This document shows, in pieces, positions 34,721 to 43,486 of a stretch of DNA of 64,000 nucleotides. Numbering within the stretch: position 1 is the stretch's first letter; every line of letters begins with the position of its first letter. The translations under genes were made by a program, and so were the position numbers. The stretch comes from Amycolatopsis regifaucium (GTDB lineage: Bacteria > Actinomycetota > Actinomycetes > Mycobacteriales > Pseudonocardiaceae). The notes under the pieces are model-generated. The model made no database searches, was not told the DNA's origin, and saw nothing but the letters and a program-made list of their open reading frames with translations. The stretch spans positions 152,821-216,820 of the forward strand of contig NZ_LQCI01000009.1 in NCBI RefSeq assembly GCF_001613935.1. The letters run 5' to 3'.

Positions 34721-36739
34721 TCACACGTCGCCGGTCCGTCGGTGTTCGCCGCCGTCCGGGCGACGTTCTTCACCCGCCGGCCGATCCGGTGATCCCGCCG
34801 CATCGTCGGACGGCACCGGAACAAGTACCCCCCACTGGCCCTCCGAGGCGACATAGGGTCGCTCGTAGGCGTCCCGGACTTCGGTTCCGGGCGGCCAGGT
34901 GCTGTCCATGCCGGGCTTCCGCCCGTCCACTCTGACCCACACCGTCCTGATCTGCGGCGGGTGCGCGAAGTGCGTGTCGGTGAACGAAACCCGGTCGCCG
35001 AAGCGTATGTACTTGAAGATGACGTCCCGTTCGAAGCGTGCGCGGCGGAAACCGGAGACGCCACCGAACCTCGCCCCGACCAGCAGTGCTCGCCCACAGA
35101 ACACCGCTTCGGCGAAACCTGCTCCTTCGACGAACTCCGTACTGTCGAACCACACGTCCGCGGCGAATCTGGTCCGGTGAAACTCGGCCGTCCGCTCGAA
35201 GTGGCATTCGTGGAATCGGGTGTCACCGGCGAACATCGCCTCGTCGAACACGACCGACCTCGTGAACCATGTGCCGCCGAAGTTGACCTGGCCGTCGAAC
35301 CAGGCGCGGGTGAACTCCACACTTCTGCCGAACTTCGCCATGCCGAACGTGGCTTCACCGGTGAACCGGGTGGCGGTGAAGCCGGTCTCCCCGCCGAATC
35401 GGGTCGAGTGAAAACCGGCCTCGGCAAGCGTCGAGCCACCGAACTGGGTGAACGCTCCTTCGAATCGCGCACCACTGAAGCCGGCTTCAAAAGTGAACTC
35501 GGCGTCGTGGAAGTAGGTGTTGCCGGCAAAGCTCGCGTCGGCGAACACTCCTCGAGCGGCGAACCGCGTTTTGCCGAACTCCGCCCGGTCATCGAAACGC
35601 GCCGAGGCGAAATAGGCGTCACTGTCGAACTTCGTGCCGGTGAAGACCGTGGGCGAGCGGAAACGCGCCCGCGCGAAGGTCGTGCTTCCCCTGAACTCGA
35701 CGCCGCCGAAGCGGGCGAACCTGTCGAACGTCGCCCCGTCGAACCGGGCGTCGTAGTCGAACCGCGCGTCGCTGAAGCTGACTTCGCCGGCGAACCGCAC
35801 CCCGGTGAACACGGCGTTCAACCCGAAGTGCGCGCTACCGAACCACACGTCGCCGGTGAAGGTGGCGCCGGTGAAGTCGGCCGCGGCCACCCGGCACCCG
35901 AGGAGGTTCGCCGGACCGAGCAGGGCGCCGGTGAGGTCCAGGCTGATGGAGGACCAGAACGTGTGGACCGGATTCTCCTCGGCACCGATCTTGAGATGGC
36001 GGAACAGGATCGTCTGCGCGGTCCGCCGCACCTGACGCTCCTGCTCCGCTTCCGTCGACCCGCCTGTCGCGACGTCGGCGGGCGGTGAAGGCGGCGCCAA
36101 CCGCACCGAGGCCCGCCGCCGGGCCGAACTGCCCAACAGCGGGCGCGGCACCCCGGAAGGCCGCGCCGCCGGTCGCCGCGCAGGTCCGCCGGATGGTGGC
36201 TCGTAAGGCATCCGCAGGTACGCGCACAGCAGATCGACGATCGTCTGCCGCTGCGCCGGGTTGTCCTGGGCGAGCCGTTCGAGCGCGTAGAGACCGGCCA
36301 GCCGGACCGGTGCCTGTGCCGCCCCCAGCTGGTCAGCCGCCTTGCCGTACAAGTCGGTGATCCGACGGGCTTCGGCGTCCGCGACGGTCGCGGCGTGCGC
36401 CGCACGCGCCTGGTTCAGGCTCAGCTCCGAGGTACGTTGCCTGCGCGCGGTCAGCCACAACGCGGCCGCTCCGCCGGTACCGAGCACGATCGTGCCCGCC
36501 GTCTTGATCGCGTCCAGCCGACCGGCGTGCCCGCCGTCGCCGAAGGCCACCAGCAGCCCGGCAGCGACTCCGACACCGAGCACGATCAAGGTGACGGCCG
36601 CCCAGACGATCGTCCGGTTCGACAGCACCGGTAGTTCGGCCGGCGGCTCCACCGGCTTCCGGTACACCAGCACCGACATCGGCGGCGAGGTCGACGGAAG
36701 GGCCGGATCGAGCGGGTCCGGGGCGGGCGGCGTGGTCAC
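34721..36739 (-). CDS. Large membrane-anchored pentapeptide-repeat protein
   Basis: The 672-residue protein has two membrane segments near residues ~40-65 and ~80-100 (TIVWAAVTLIVLGVGVAAG; TIVLGTGGAAALWL). A linker follows with ITDLYGKAADQLGAAQAPVR and ALERLAQDNPAQRQTIVD, then a very long pentapeptide-repeat region of the form A-x-F-x-G / A-R-F (residues ~260 to ~600). The linker is the same as in the 7365-8519 protein, but the repeat region is about three times longer. GTG 36739 is chosen, although ATG codons upstream are in frame. It is divergent from the LanM gene with 97 bases between. The function is unknown; a scaffold or surface role is possible. Confidence 0.8.
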   Translation of the reverse strand: MTTPPAPDPLDPALPSTSPPMSVLVYRKPVEPPAELPVLSNRTIVWAAVTLIVLGVGVAAGLLVAFGDGGHAGRLDAIKTAGTIVLGTGGAAALWLTARRQRTSELSLNQARAAHAATVADAEARRITDLYGKAADQLGAAQAPVRLAGLYALERLAQDNPAQRQTIVDLLCAYLRMPYEPPSGGPARRPAARPSGVPRPLLGSSARRRASVRLAPPSPPADVATGGSTEAEQERQVRRTAQTILFRHLKIGAEENPVHTFWSSISLDLTGALLGPANLLGCRVAAADFTGATFTGDVWFGSAHFGLNAVFTGVRFAGEVSFSDARFDYDARFDGATFDRFARFGGVEFRGSTTFARARFRSPTVFTGTKFDSDAYFASARFDDRAEFGKTRFAARGVFADASFAGNTYFHDAEFTFEAGFSGARFEGAFTQFGGSTLAEAGFHSTRFGGETGFTATRFTGEATFGMAKFGRSVEFTRAWFDGQVNFGGTWFTRSVVFDEAMFAGDTRFHECHFERTAEFHRTRFAADVWFDSTEFVEGAGFAEAVFCGRALLVGARFGGVSGFRRARFERDVIFKYIRFGDRVSFTDTHFAHPPQIRTVWVRVDGRKPGMDSTWPPGTEVRDAYERPYVASEGQWGVLVPVPSDDAAGSPDRPAGEERRPDGGEHRRTGDV

Positions 36740-36793
36740 CCGCCCATCATGCAGGTCGTCACTCTCCGGGCATCTTCGTGCGTGCGCTGAATG

Positions 36794-36810
36794 TGGGGGT
36801 TGCGCCCCCA
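36794..36810. promoter_or_regulatory. Small inverted repeat in the LanM upstream region
   Basis: TGGGGG and CCCCCA flank TTGCG, 27 bases before the lanM start. It may be an operator or a hairpin in the 5' leader; no regulator can be assigned. Confidence 0.35.
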
Positions 36811-36836
36811 TGTGCGTACCCGGCCCGGCTGAAAGC

Positions 36837-39716
36837 ATGGACGACGTGACGCCCCAGCCAACGGCGACGTCCCTGCCGCCACGGTGGTGGGTGCACGGCC
36901 AGACCCCGCGCGAACGGAAAACGGACAAGCCCGCTTGGGCCGACTTCGCCGAACACGCTGTCACCGCGCCACTGCCGAGGCGCCCCCCAGTCGGTGACTG
37001 GCGTGTCGCCTTCGCCGGGGTCTTCAGGTCCTTCGTCGACGCCGCGTGCCGTGAAGCGGTCCCCGGCGACCTCGCCGACGCGGACGTCGACGAACTCCGT
37101 GCCGACTTCGCCACTCAACTCGACCAGCATCTGCTCAAGCTGTCGGTCCGCACGCTGGTCCTCGAACTCCATCGAGCCCGCAAGGCCGGAACTCTTCAGG
37201 GCGAGACGCCTGAAGAGCGCTTCGCGGACTTCGTGCGGCAGCAGTCCACCCCGGCCGGCCTCGTCCGGTTGTTCAGCGAATATCCGGTACTGGCCCGGCT
37301 TCTCGCCCAAGCCTGCCGGCACGCCGCCGAGGCCCACGCCGAAATGCTGAACCGCTTCTCCGCTGACGCCGACGCTCTGCCAGGCTCGGTCGCGGACGGC
37401 GAACTCGGCACGCTGGTGGCGGTGGCCGGTGGGGTCGGCGACTCGCACGCTCGGGGGCGTTCGGTCAAGCTGCTCCGGTTCTCCAGCGGTACCAAGGTGA
37501 TCTACAAACCCCGCCCGCTGATCCTGCACGAACGCTTTACCGAGCTTGTCGAGCGGCTCAACAAGCGGCTGCCCGGCCTCGAACTGCGGACGGCCGACGC
37601 GGTGCCGCGCGACGGGTACGGCTGGCTCCGGTTCGTCGAGCACCGGCCCTGCGCCGACATCGCCGACGTCGACCGCTTCTACCGCCGCCAGGGCATCCTG
37701 CTGGCGCTGCTGCACGCGCTCGACGCCACCGACGTCCACTACGAGAACATCATCGCCAGCGGCGACCAGCCGGTGCTGATCGACATCGAGACGCTGTTCC
37801 AGCCGTCGCCTGCCGATCCGCCCGACGGCGACCCCGCGGCCGCGATGCTGGCGCGATCCGTCCAGCGCACGCTACTGCTCCCCCAGCTCTTCGCCGGGGA
37901 ACACGGCGCCGTCGACATCTCCGGGCTCGCCGGGCGCGGCGGCAGGCTGCCCACCGACCGGGTCGAGTGGGCCGATCCCGGCACCGACCGGATGCGGCTC
38001 GTCCGCGTACCCGGCGAACTCGCGGGCGGGAACAATCTCCCGCGGCTCGACGGCCGCGACGTCGCCCCCGCCGAGCACAGCGCGGCACTGCTCGCCGGTT
38101 TCCGGCTCGGCTACGACGCCGTCTCCACCGCACGGGACGAACTCGCCGAACACCTCAAGCGCTGCGCCGAGGACCCCATCCGGGTCCTCATCCGGCCGAC
38201 GAATTTCTACTTCCGCCTGCTGGACGAGACCACCCATCCGGACCTCCTGCGCGACGCCGCCGACCGCGACCGCGCGTTCGACCTGCTCGAAGAGGACTCG
38301 GCCGGGGAGGAGAAGCTGCTCCGGCTCGTGCCGCACGAGCGGGCGGATCTGTGGGCGGGCGACGTCCCGATGTTCACCTCGAGCCCCGGTTCGACGTCGC
38401 TGCTGGACTCGCGCGGCGACAGCGTCGAAGGCGTGGTGGAACGGCCGTCGCTGGACACCGTGCTCGCGAAGGTCGCGGAAATGGATCCGCTCGACCAGCG
38501 CGACCAGGAATGGCTGATCTCGGCCACCCTCGCCATCAGCACGGCGGCCGCCGGCCATCACGGCGGTGTCGAGACCGCGGAGACCGCGGTGCCGAACCAG
38601 GCGCCCGACGCGGAACGGTTGCTGGTCACCGCCTGCGGGATCGCCGATCACATCGTCGCCAACGCCTTCTCCGACGAGCGCCGCTCCAACTGGCTCGGGA
38701 TCGAACTCGTCGACGACCGCTACTGGACCGTGCTCCCGATGGGCGCGGGCCTCGGCGAGGGCTACTGCGGTGTGGCGCTGTTCCTCGCCCAGCTCGCCGA
38801 ACTCACCGGGATCGCGCGCTACCGTGACCTGGCCGCGTACGCGATCGCCCCGCTTCCAGGTCTTTTCGCCACCCTCCGGGCCGACCCTGACCTGGCCGCC
38901 ACCGCCGGCTGCGGCGGACTGCTCGGGCTCGGCGGCGTCGCGTACACGATCGCCCGGCTCAGCACCCTGGTCGGGCTTCCCGCCGGGGATCTCATCGAGC
39001 AGGCCGTCGACCTGATGCCCGAGGGCACCCCCGAGACACCGTCCGGGTTCACGACAGGACTCGCGGGCGGGGTCGCGTCGATGCGCTCGGTGTATGTCCA
39101 AACAGGACTGGAAGCGGCGCTGACCCGGGCCGACCGCTACACCGGACAGCTGCTCGACCGTGACCGTCCACAAGGGACGGGTTTCGCGCACGGTTCCGCC
39201 GGGGTCGACTGGGTGCTGCGGGCGCACGACCGGACCGGCGAAGAATCGCCCGAACGGGACGACGATCGGGCGGAAGGCACCGGCGGCTGGTGCGACGGCC
39301 TCGCCGGCGCCGCCCTCGGCCTGGCCGCCCACCTGCCCGACCCCGCGAACGCCCTGGAACTGGATCGGGCCGTCAAACGCCTGTCCGACGGGGCACCGTT
39401 GAAGGATCTCAGCCTGTGCCACGGCGAAACCGGGGTGACCGAGGTGTTGTGCGTGCTGGCGGAGAACGGGCACACTGGCGCCGCCGCCGCGGTACGTCGC
39501 CGGACCGGTCATCTGCTCGCCGCCATCGACCAGCGCGGTGCGCGCTGCGGGACCCCTGGCGCGGTCCCCTCGCCCGGGCTGCTGAGCGGCCTGGCGGGTA
39601 TCGGCTACGGCCTGCTGCGGCTGGGATTCGGCGACCGGGTCCCGTCCGCGCTGCTGCTCCGCCCCGACCGGCCGCATCCGGCGGCCACCATCGTCCCGCC
39701 GGTAACCCGAGTATGA
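36837..39716 (+). CDS. lanM: Class II lanthionine synthetase LanM
   Basis: The 959-residue enzyme has the LanM layout. The N-terminal dehydratase domain (DUF4135, ~150-560) contains KVIYKPRPL, ATDVHYENII, VLIDIETLF and RPTNFYFRLLDE. The C-terminal LanC cyclase domain (~590-940) contains GEGYCGVALFL and TGFAHGSAG. The zinc ligands are Cys819 (GGWCDG) and Cys861-His862 (LCHGETG), so the cyclase site is complete. LanM dehydrates Ser/Thr of a precursor peptide and adds Cys to form thioether rings. ATG 36837 is weakly supported by GAAAG upstream. The candidate precursor gene starts 12 bases after the stop and has no Cys. No transporter or protease gene is adjacent. Confidence 0.93.
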   Translation: MDDVTPQPTATSLPPRWWVHGQTPRERKTDKPAWADFAEHAVTAPLPRRPPVGDWRVAFAGVFRSFVDAACREAVPGDLADADVDELRADFATQLDQHLLKLSVRTLVLELHRARKAGTLQGETPEERFADFVRQQSTPAGLVRLFSEYPVLARLLAQACRHAAEAHAEMLNRFSADADALPGSVADGELGTLVAVAGGVGDSHARGRSVKLLRFSSGTKVIYKPRPLILHERFTELVERLNKRLPGLELRTADAVPRDGYGWLRFVEHRPCADIADVDRFYRRQGILLALLHALDATDVHYENIIASGDQPVLIDIETLFQPSPADPPDGDPAAAMLARSVQRTLLLPQLFAGEHGAVDISGLAGRGGRLPTDRVEWADPGTDRMRLVRVPGELAGGNNLPRLDGRDVAPAEHSAALLAGFRLGYDAVSTARDELAEHLKRCAEDPIRVLIRPTNFYFRLLDETTHPDLLRDAADRDRAFDLLEEDSAGEEKLLRLVPHERADLWAGDVPMFTSSPGSTSLLDSRGDSVEGVVERPSLDTVLAKVAEMDPLDQRDQEWLISATLAISTAAAGHHGGVETAETAVPNQAPDAERLLVTACGIADHIVANAFSDERRSNWLGIELVDDRYWTVLPMGAGLGEGYCGVALFLAQLAELTGIARYRDLAAYAIAPLPGLFATLRADPDLAATAGCGGLLGLGGVAYTIARLSTLVGLPAGDLIEQAVDLMPEGTPETPSGFTTGLAGGVASMRSVYVQTGLEAALTRADRYTGQLLDRDRPQGTGFAHGSAGVDWVLRAHDRTGEESPERDDDRAEGTGGWCDGLAGAALGLAAHLPDPANALELDRAVKRLSDGAPLKDLSLCHGETGVTEVLCVLAENGHTGAAAAVRRRTGHLLAAIDQRGARCGTPGAVPSPGLLSGLAGIGYGLLRLGFGDRVPSALLLRPDRPHPAATIVPPVTRV

Positions 39717-39728
39717 GGAGAAGTACCG

Positions 39729-39923
39729 ATGTACGAAAGAGATCTGCCCGCCACCGAAGACGCCCTCGGCGCTGTCAACCTGCCGCGCGCGCTCGAGGTC
39801 GGCTCGCGCAATCACGCGCTGGCGGGCAGCAAGCCGCGGTTGAGCGCCAACCCGCTCGCCACCCTGTCCGGCGACCCCGGTTCGCCGTCCGTCGTCAGCG
39901 TCTTCGCGGGCGGCTGGATCTGA
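39729..39923 (+). CDS. lanA: Candidate LanM substrate peptide without cysteine
   Basis: The 64-residue peptide has an acidic N-terminal part (YERDLPATEDALGAVNLPRA), like RiPP leaders, and a small-residue C-terminal part LATLSGDPGSPSVVSVFAGG ending in WI. It has one Thr and several Ser in the last 25 residues but no Cys at all. A strong ribosome site GAGGAG lies before ATG 39729, 12 bases after the LanM stop, and a 13-bp terminator follows, so it is clearly a co-transcribed gene. Without Cys, LanM could dehydrate it but could not form thioether rings from its own residues. Either the product is a dehydrated linear peptide, or the real Cys-bearing precursor is elsewhere. No similar peptide is known to me. 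Confidence 0.6.
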   Translation: MYERDLPATEDALGAVNLPRALEVGSRNHALAGSKPRLSANPLATLSGDPGSPSVVSVFAGGWI

Positions 39924-39931
39924 GACAGGTT

Positions 39932-39963
39932 CACGAAGGCGGGCTTCGACGCCCGCCTTCGTG
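39932..39963 (+). terminator. Hairpin terminator of the lanM-peptide transcript
   Basis: CACGAAGGCGGGC and GCCCGCCTTCGTG pair perfectly over 13 bp with a TTCGAC loop, nine bases after the peptide stop. Confidence 0.8.
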
Positions 39964-39998
39964 ATCGACTCTTCGCCGTAGCAGGGGAATCGGCTCGC

Positions 39999-40004
39999 TA
40001 TAGT
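39999..40004 (+). promoter_or_regulatory. -10 box of a leaderless promoter for the LAL gene
   Basis: TATAGT sits seven bases before GTG 40012, the usual distance from -10 to transcription start, and no ribosome site is present. No good -35 is visible. Confidence 0.5.
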
Positions 40005-40011
40005 CACGGCG

Positions 40012-42900
40012 GTGGGGATCCGTTCGTCGCGGGTGATCGGCCGTGACGCCGAACTGGCCGAGCTCTCCGGAGCTCTCGATCGCGCCATCGCCGGTCGCGG
40101 CGGCGCGATCTTTCTCGTCGGTGAAGGCGGAGTCGGGAAGTCCCGGCTCGCCATCGAAGCCGCGTCACGAGCGGTCGCCGCGGACATCCCGGTCCTGCAG
40201 GGCAGGGCGAGTTCGATCGGTCCGCTCGTCCCGTTCCGGCCGCTGTCCCAGGCGCTGTTGTCACACTTCCGCGGCGGTGGCCCGCCCGAAGCGGCCGAAC
40301 TCGACCCGTTCGTCCCCGTGCTCGCCCAGCTCGTCCCCGACTGGAGTCAAGGCGACCGCCCGCGGGAGTCGGGTTCCCTGATGGTGCTCGCCGAAGCGGT
40401 GTACCGGCTGCTGGCGGTCACCAGCCGGGATCGAGGCGCGCTCCTGGTCCTCGACGATCTCCAGGACGCCGACGCCGAAACGCTGTTCATCCTCGAATAC
40501 CTCGTCGACAACCTGTCCGCGGCGAAGACCCTGTTCGTCGGCACGCTCCGCAACGAGCCCTCCGACGCGCTCCGTCTCGCGACCTCCGGAGCGCAGCGGA
40601 TGAGCTGCACCGTCCTCGAACTCGGCAGGCTCGGCCTCCACGACACCCACGCGCTCGCCGCCGCCTGCCTGGAGACCGCACCGGACCACCTGCCGTCGGC
40701 CGCGGCGGAGTTGTTGTGGCGCAACAGCGCCGGCCTGCCGTTCATCGTCGAGGAACTGCTCCACGGCATGGTGAACGACGGCTTGCTGGTCGAGAACCGC
40801 GACGGCTGGCGCGTGATCGGCGAACTCCGCGCCCGCGTACCCGCCGCGCTGATCACGAGTATCGGCGTCCGAATGGAGCAACTCGGCGCGCAGGCGGGTG
40901 AACTGCTGTCGGTCGCCGCCGTCATCGGCCGCCGCTTCCCGCTGGCGGTGGTGCAGACGGTCACCGGGATGAACGACCGGACCTTGCACAACCATCTGAG
41001 CGCCGCCGTCTCGGCGAACCTGGTCACCACCGACGACACGACGCCCGGTTGGTACGCCTTCCGCCATCCGCTGACCGGCGAAGCGTTGCTGGAGCGCCAG
41101 TCCCCGGCACGGAAGGCGGCACTCGCGCGCCAAGCCGCCGACGCGGTCGAAAAGCTCTATCCCGACCTTCCTGGTGACCTCTGCGCGCTCGTGGCGTCCC
41201 TCCGGCTGACCGCGCACGACGAGCGGGCGGCGGGACGGCAGTTCGCCGAAACCGGTCGCCGTGCCCTCGCCGCCGGAGCCGCGGACTCGGCGGTCACCAT
41301 GCTCACCAAAGCCGTCGATCTGCTCGCCGGGGCCGACCCGGGTGATCGGGCCGAGGTACTGGAGACCCTGCTGTACGCGCTTGGGCAGACCGGTCAGTTC
41401 GACCGCGCCGTCGAGCTCTCCGCCGGGTTCGGCGAGATCGGCACCCTCGAACGCGCGGCCAAACTGCACACCCAGCTGGCTTGGGCCGCCTACATCGCCG
41501 GACGGCACGACGAGTGTCTTGGCCAGATCGAACGCGCCCGCGCTCCACTCGGTTCGGCGATCTCACCGGCGCAGCAGGCCGCGCTCGACGCCGTCGAGGC
41601 GAATCTCTGGCTCGACGTCCCCGGCCGGAGCGGTACGGCGGAGCGGCTCGCGCGCCAGGCGTGGAAAGTGGCCGAGGAGACCGAGCAGCCCTTCGTCGTC
41701 TGCCAAGCGCTGCAGGTGCTCGGGATGCTGGCGCTTTCGAGAGACCTCACCGAGTCCGAGCACTACATGCAGCTCGCGCGGCGCACCGCCGAGGACAACC
41801 AGCTGCACCACCTCCGGACCCAGGCGCTCGTCCGGCTCGGCGGCCATCGCGTGCTGATGAACGGCGACGAGCAGACCTTGTCGCTCGCCCGCGCCGACGC
41901 CCAGCGGACCGGCGCGATCACCCTGCACTGCGCGGTCGACTCCGTGCGCACGATGCACGCGATCCTGCGGTGCGAGTTCGAGACCGCGCACGCTTTGCTT
42001 GAGGAGAACCTGGCCGTCCTCGGCAGGCTCCGCCTGACGGCGTTGCTGCAGTACGCGCATATGACCAGGGCGATGTCGGCCGGGCACCGGGCGGACCGCC
42101 CGGAGATGGAACGGGCACTCGAAGACTTCCGGGAAAGCGGCGGCGAGAACGCGCAGGAGATGGTGCTGAGCATCGGCCTGGCACGCGTCTTCTGTTCACT
42201 GCTCGAGGAGGACCTCGACCGGGCGCGCCGGGAACTCGGGCAGGTGATCGAGCTGGAGGAACGGCGGCCGAGCCGGTTCCACCTGGCGGGCCAGCACGGG
42301 CTCAGGACCCTCATCGACACCCTGGGCGGTGCTGCCTGTCCCGAGACAGGCTCCGCGGTGAGCGGGATGCGCTGGAACCGGCAGTTCGTGGAACTCGCGC
42401 AGGCCGTCGAGCACGGCAGGCGAGGTGACGCGGCGGAAGCGGCCCGTGCGGTGGCCGCCGCGAAGGAGACTTCGGCGCCCTATCCCCTGGCCCGGCACCT
42501 CGGACTCCGCCTGATCGCCGAACCGGCGGCCGCCGACGGCTGGGGCGATCCGGCCGGCTGGCTCAAGGAGGCCGAAGAGTATTTCCACGGCAGAGGCATT
42601 CAGGCGGTCGCGGGCGCCTGCCGGAGCCTGCTCCGCAAGATCGGCGCACCCGTCCGGCAGCGTCGCGCCGGTGTCGACCGCGTCCCCGGCGACCTGCGCG
42701 CGGCCGGTGTCACCGTGCGCGAGTACGAGGTGCTGGTCCTGCTCGCCGAGCGGATGGGCAACAAGGACATCGGCGCTCGCCTGCACATCTCGCCCAGGAC
42801 GGTCGAGAAACACGTCGCGAGCCTGCTCGCCAAGACCGGGCTCGCCGACCGTTCCGCCCTTGCCGAACAAGCCGCCGGACGGCGACCTGGCATGCTGTGA
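40012..42900 (+). CDS. LAL-type LuxR regulator with AAA ATPase domain
   Basis: The 962-residue protein starts with RVIGRDAELAEL and Walker A FLVGEGGVGKSRLA (~35-47), followed by Walker B LLVLDDLQDAD (~145-155) and an AAA-type HPLTGEALLE element. A long TPR-like middle part follows. The C-terminal LuxR helix-turn-helix includes VTVREYEVLVLLAERMGNKD and ISPRTVEKHVASLL. Such regulators often control secondary metabolite clusters. It is next to the lanM unit, separated by a strong terminator and its own promoter, so it may control the LanM genes, but this is not proven. Confidence 0.9.
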   Translation: MGIRSSRVIGRDAELAELSGALDRAIAGRGGAIFLVGEGGVGKSRLAIEAASRAVAADIPVLQGRASSIGPLVPFRPLSQALLSHFRGGGPPEAAELDPFVPVLAQLVPDWSQGDRPRESGSLMVLAEAVYRLLAVTSRDRGALLVLDDLQDADAETLFILEYLVDNLSAAKTLFVGTLRNEPSDALRLATSGAQRMSCTVLELGRLGLHDTHALAAACLETAPDHLPSAAAELLWRNSAGLPFIVEELLHGMVNDGLLVENRDGWRVIGELRARVPAALITSIGVRMEQLGAQAGELLSVAAVIGRRFPLAVVQTVTGMNDRTLHNHLSAAVSANLVTTDDTTPGWYAFRHPLTGEALLERQSPARKAALARQAADAVEKLYPDLPGDLCALVASLRLTAHDERAAGRQFAETGRRALAAGAADSAVTMLTKAVDLLAGADPGDRAEVLETLLYALGQTGQFDRAVELSAGFGEIGTLERAAKLHTQLAWAAYIAGRHDECLGQIERARAPLGSAISPAQQAALDAVEANLWLDVPGRSGTAERLARQAWKVAEETEQPFVVCQALQVLGMLALSRDLTESEHYMQLARRTAEDNQLHHLRTQALVRLGGHRVLMNGDEQTLSLARADAQRTGAITLHCAVDSVRTMHAILRCEFETAHALLEENLAVLGRLRLTALLQYAHMTRAMSAGHRADRPEMERALEDFRESGGENAQEMVLSIGLARVFCSLLEEDLDRARRELGQVIELEERRPSRFHLAGQHGLRTLIDTLGGAACPETGSAVSGMRWNRQFVELAQAVEHGRRGDAAEAARAVAAAKETSAPYPLARHLGLRLIAEPAAADGWGDPAGWLKEAEEYFHGRGIQAVAGACRSLLRKIGAPVRQRRAGVDRVPGDLRAAGVTVREYEVLVLLAERMGNKDIGARLHISPRTVEKHVASLLAKTGLADRSALAEQAAGRRPGML

Positions 42901-42903
42901 GCC

Positions 42904-43143
42904 ATGAGCGACCTCACCGTGTACGGCGCCGGCTGGTGCCCCGACGTCAAACGCAGCCGTGCCCTGCTGGACGCCAAGGGTGTCGAGTACGACTACGTCG
43001 ACGTCGAAGCGGACGCCGGTGCCGAGGAGACCGTGCGGGCGCTGCAGAACGGCGAGCGGCGGATCCCGACCATCGTCTGGCCGGACGGAACCCATCTGGT
43101 CGAACCCAGCGACGACGAGCTCACCGCGCACCTGAACCGATGA
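42904..43143 (+). CDS. Glutaredoxin/mycoredoxin-like protein with a single active-site Cys
   Basis: The 79-residue protein has the thioredoxin-fold glutaredoxin pattern: LTVYGAGWCPDVKRSRALLD (residues 4-23) and RRIPTIVWPDG with the cis-Pro. The active site reads CPDV instead of CxxC, so the resolving Cys is absent and only a monothiol mechanism is possible. ATG 42904 follows the LAL stop after three bases. Its stop overlaps the next start as ATGA, so the two small genes are translated together. The physiological partner (mycothiol) is inferred from the taxonomic group. Confidence 0.8.
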   Translation: MSDLTVYGAGWCPDVKRSRALLDAKGVEYDYVDVEADAGAEETVRALQNGERRIPTIVWPDGTHLVEPSDDELTAHLNR

Positions 43144-43343
43144 CCCTCCCGGACGTCCCGGTCGGCACGAGGGTGGTCGTGCGGTACCGGATCGAAGGCG
43201 GCTTCACCGACGCCCTCGGCTATCTGCGGTCGCGTGACGACGCCGAATGCACAGTGGAGACCAAACGCGGTCTCGCGACGATCCGGCTGGCGGACATCGT
43301 CCTGGCGAAGACCGTCCCGCCACCACCGACGCGGTCTCCCTGA
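43140..43343 (+). CDS. Small beta-barrel protein, like the N-terminal domain of actinobacterial GNAT acetyltransferases
   Basis: The 67-residue product reads VGTRVVVRYRIEGGFTDALG and later RLADIVLAKTVPPPP. This is close in pattern to a small Sm-like N-terminal domain fused to GNAT acetyltransferases in many actinomycetes ('GrRVVVRy...tDvlGeL...VpvddVvaakrvPp'). Here the chain ends before any GNAT domain. In the next bases another frame reads GAWDADGYECWAENRAWTSY and stops at 43422, so a shortened fusion partner is possible. The start overlaps the glutaredoxin stop (ATGA). Confidence 0.6.
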   Translation: MTLPDVPVGTRVVVRYRIEGGFTDALGYLRSRDDAECTVETKRGLATIRLADIVLAKTVPPPPTRSP

Positions 43344-43451
43344 ACGGAGCGTGGGACGCCGACGGATACGAGTGCTGGGCGGAGAACCGCGCCTGGACGT
43401 CGTACCGCGACTACGCCACCTGAGGTCGTTTCACCTTCGGGAACCCGGGTA

Positions 43452-43486
43452 TGCCAAGGGGTCCCCACCAGGAGGTCCCCTTGGCA
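43452..43486 (+). promoter_or_regulatory. Hairpin that embeds the BrkB start codon
   Basis: TGCCAAGGGG (43452-43461) pairs perfectly with CCCCTTGGCA (43477-43486), and CC at 43463 can extend to GG at 43474. The TTG start (43481) is in the stem and the ribosome site AGGAGG (43470-43475) is at the loop edge. It could limit translation or act as the terminator of the upstream small genes. Confidence 0.5.
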
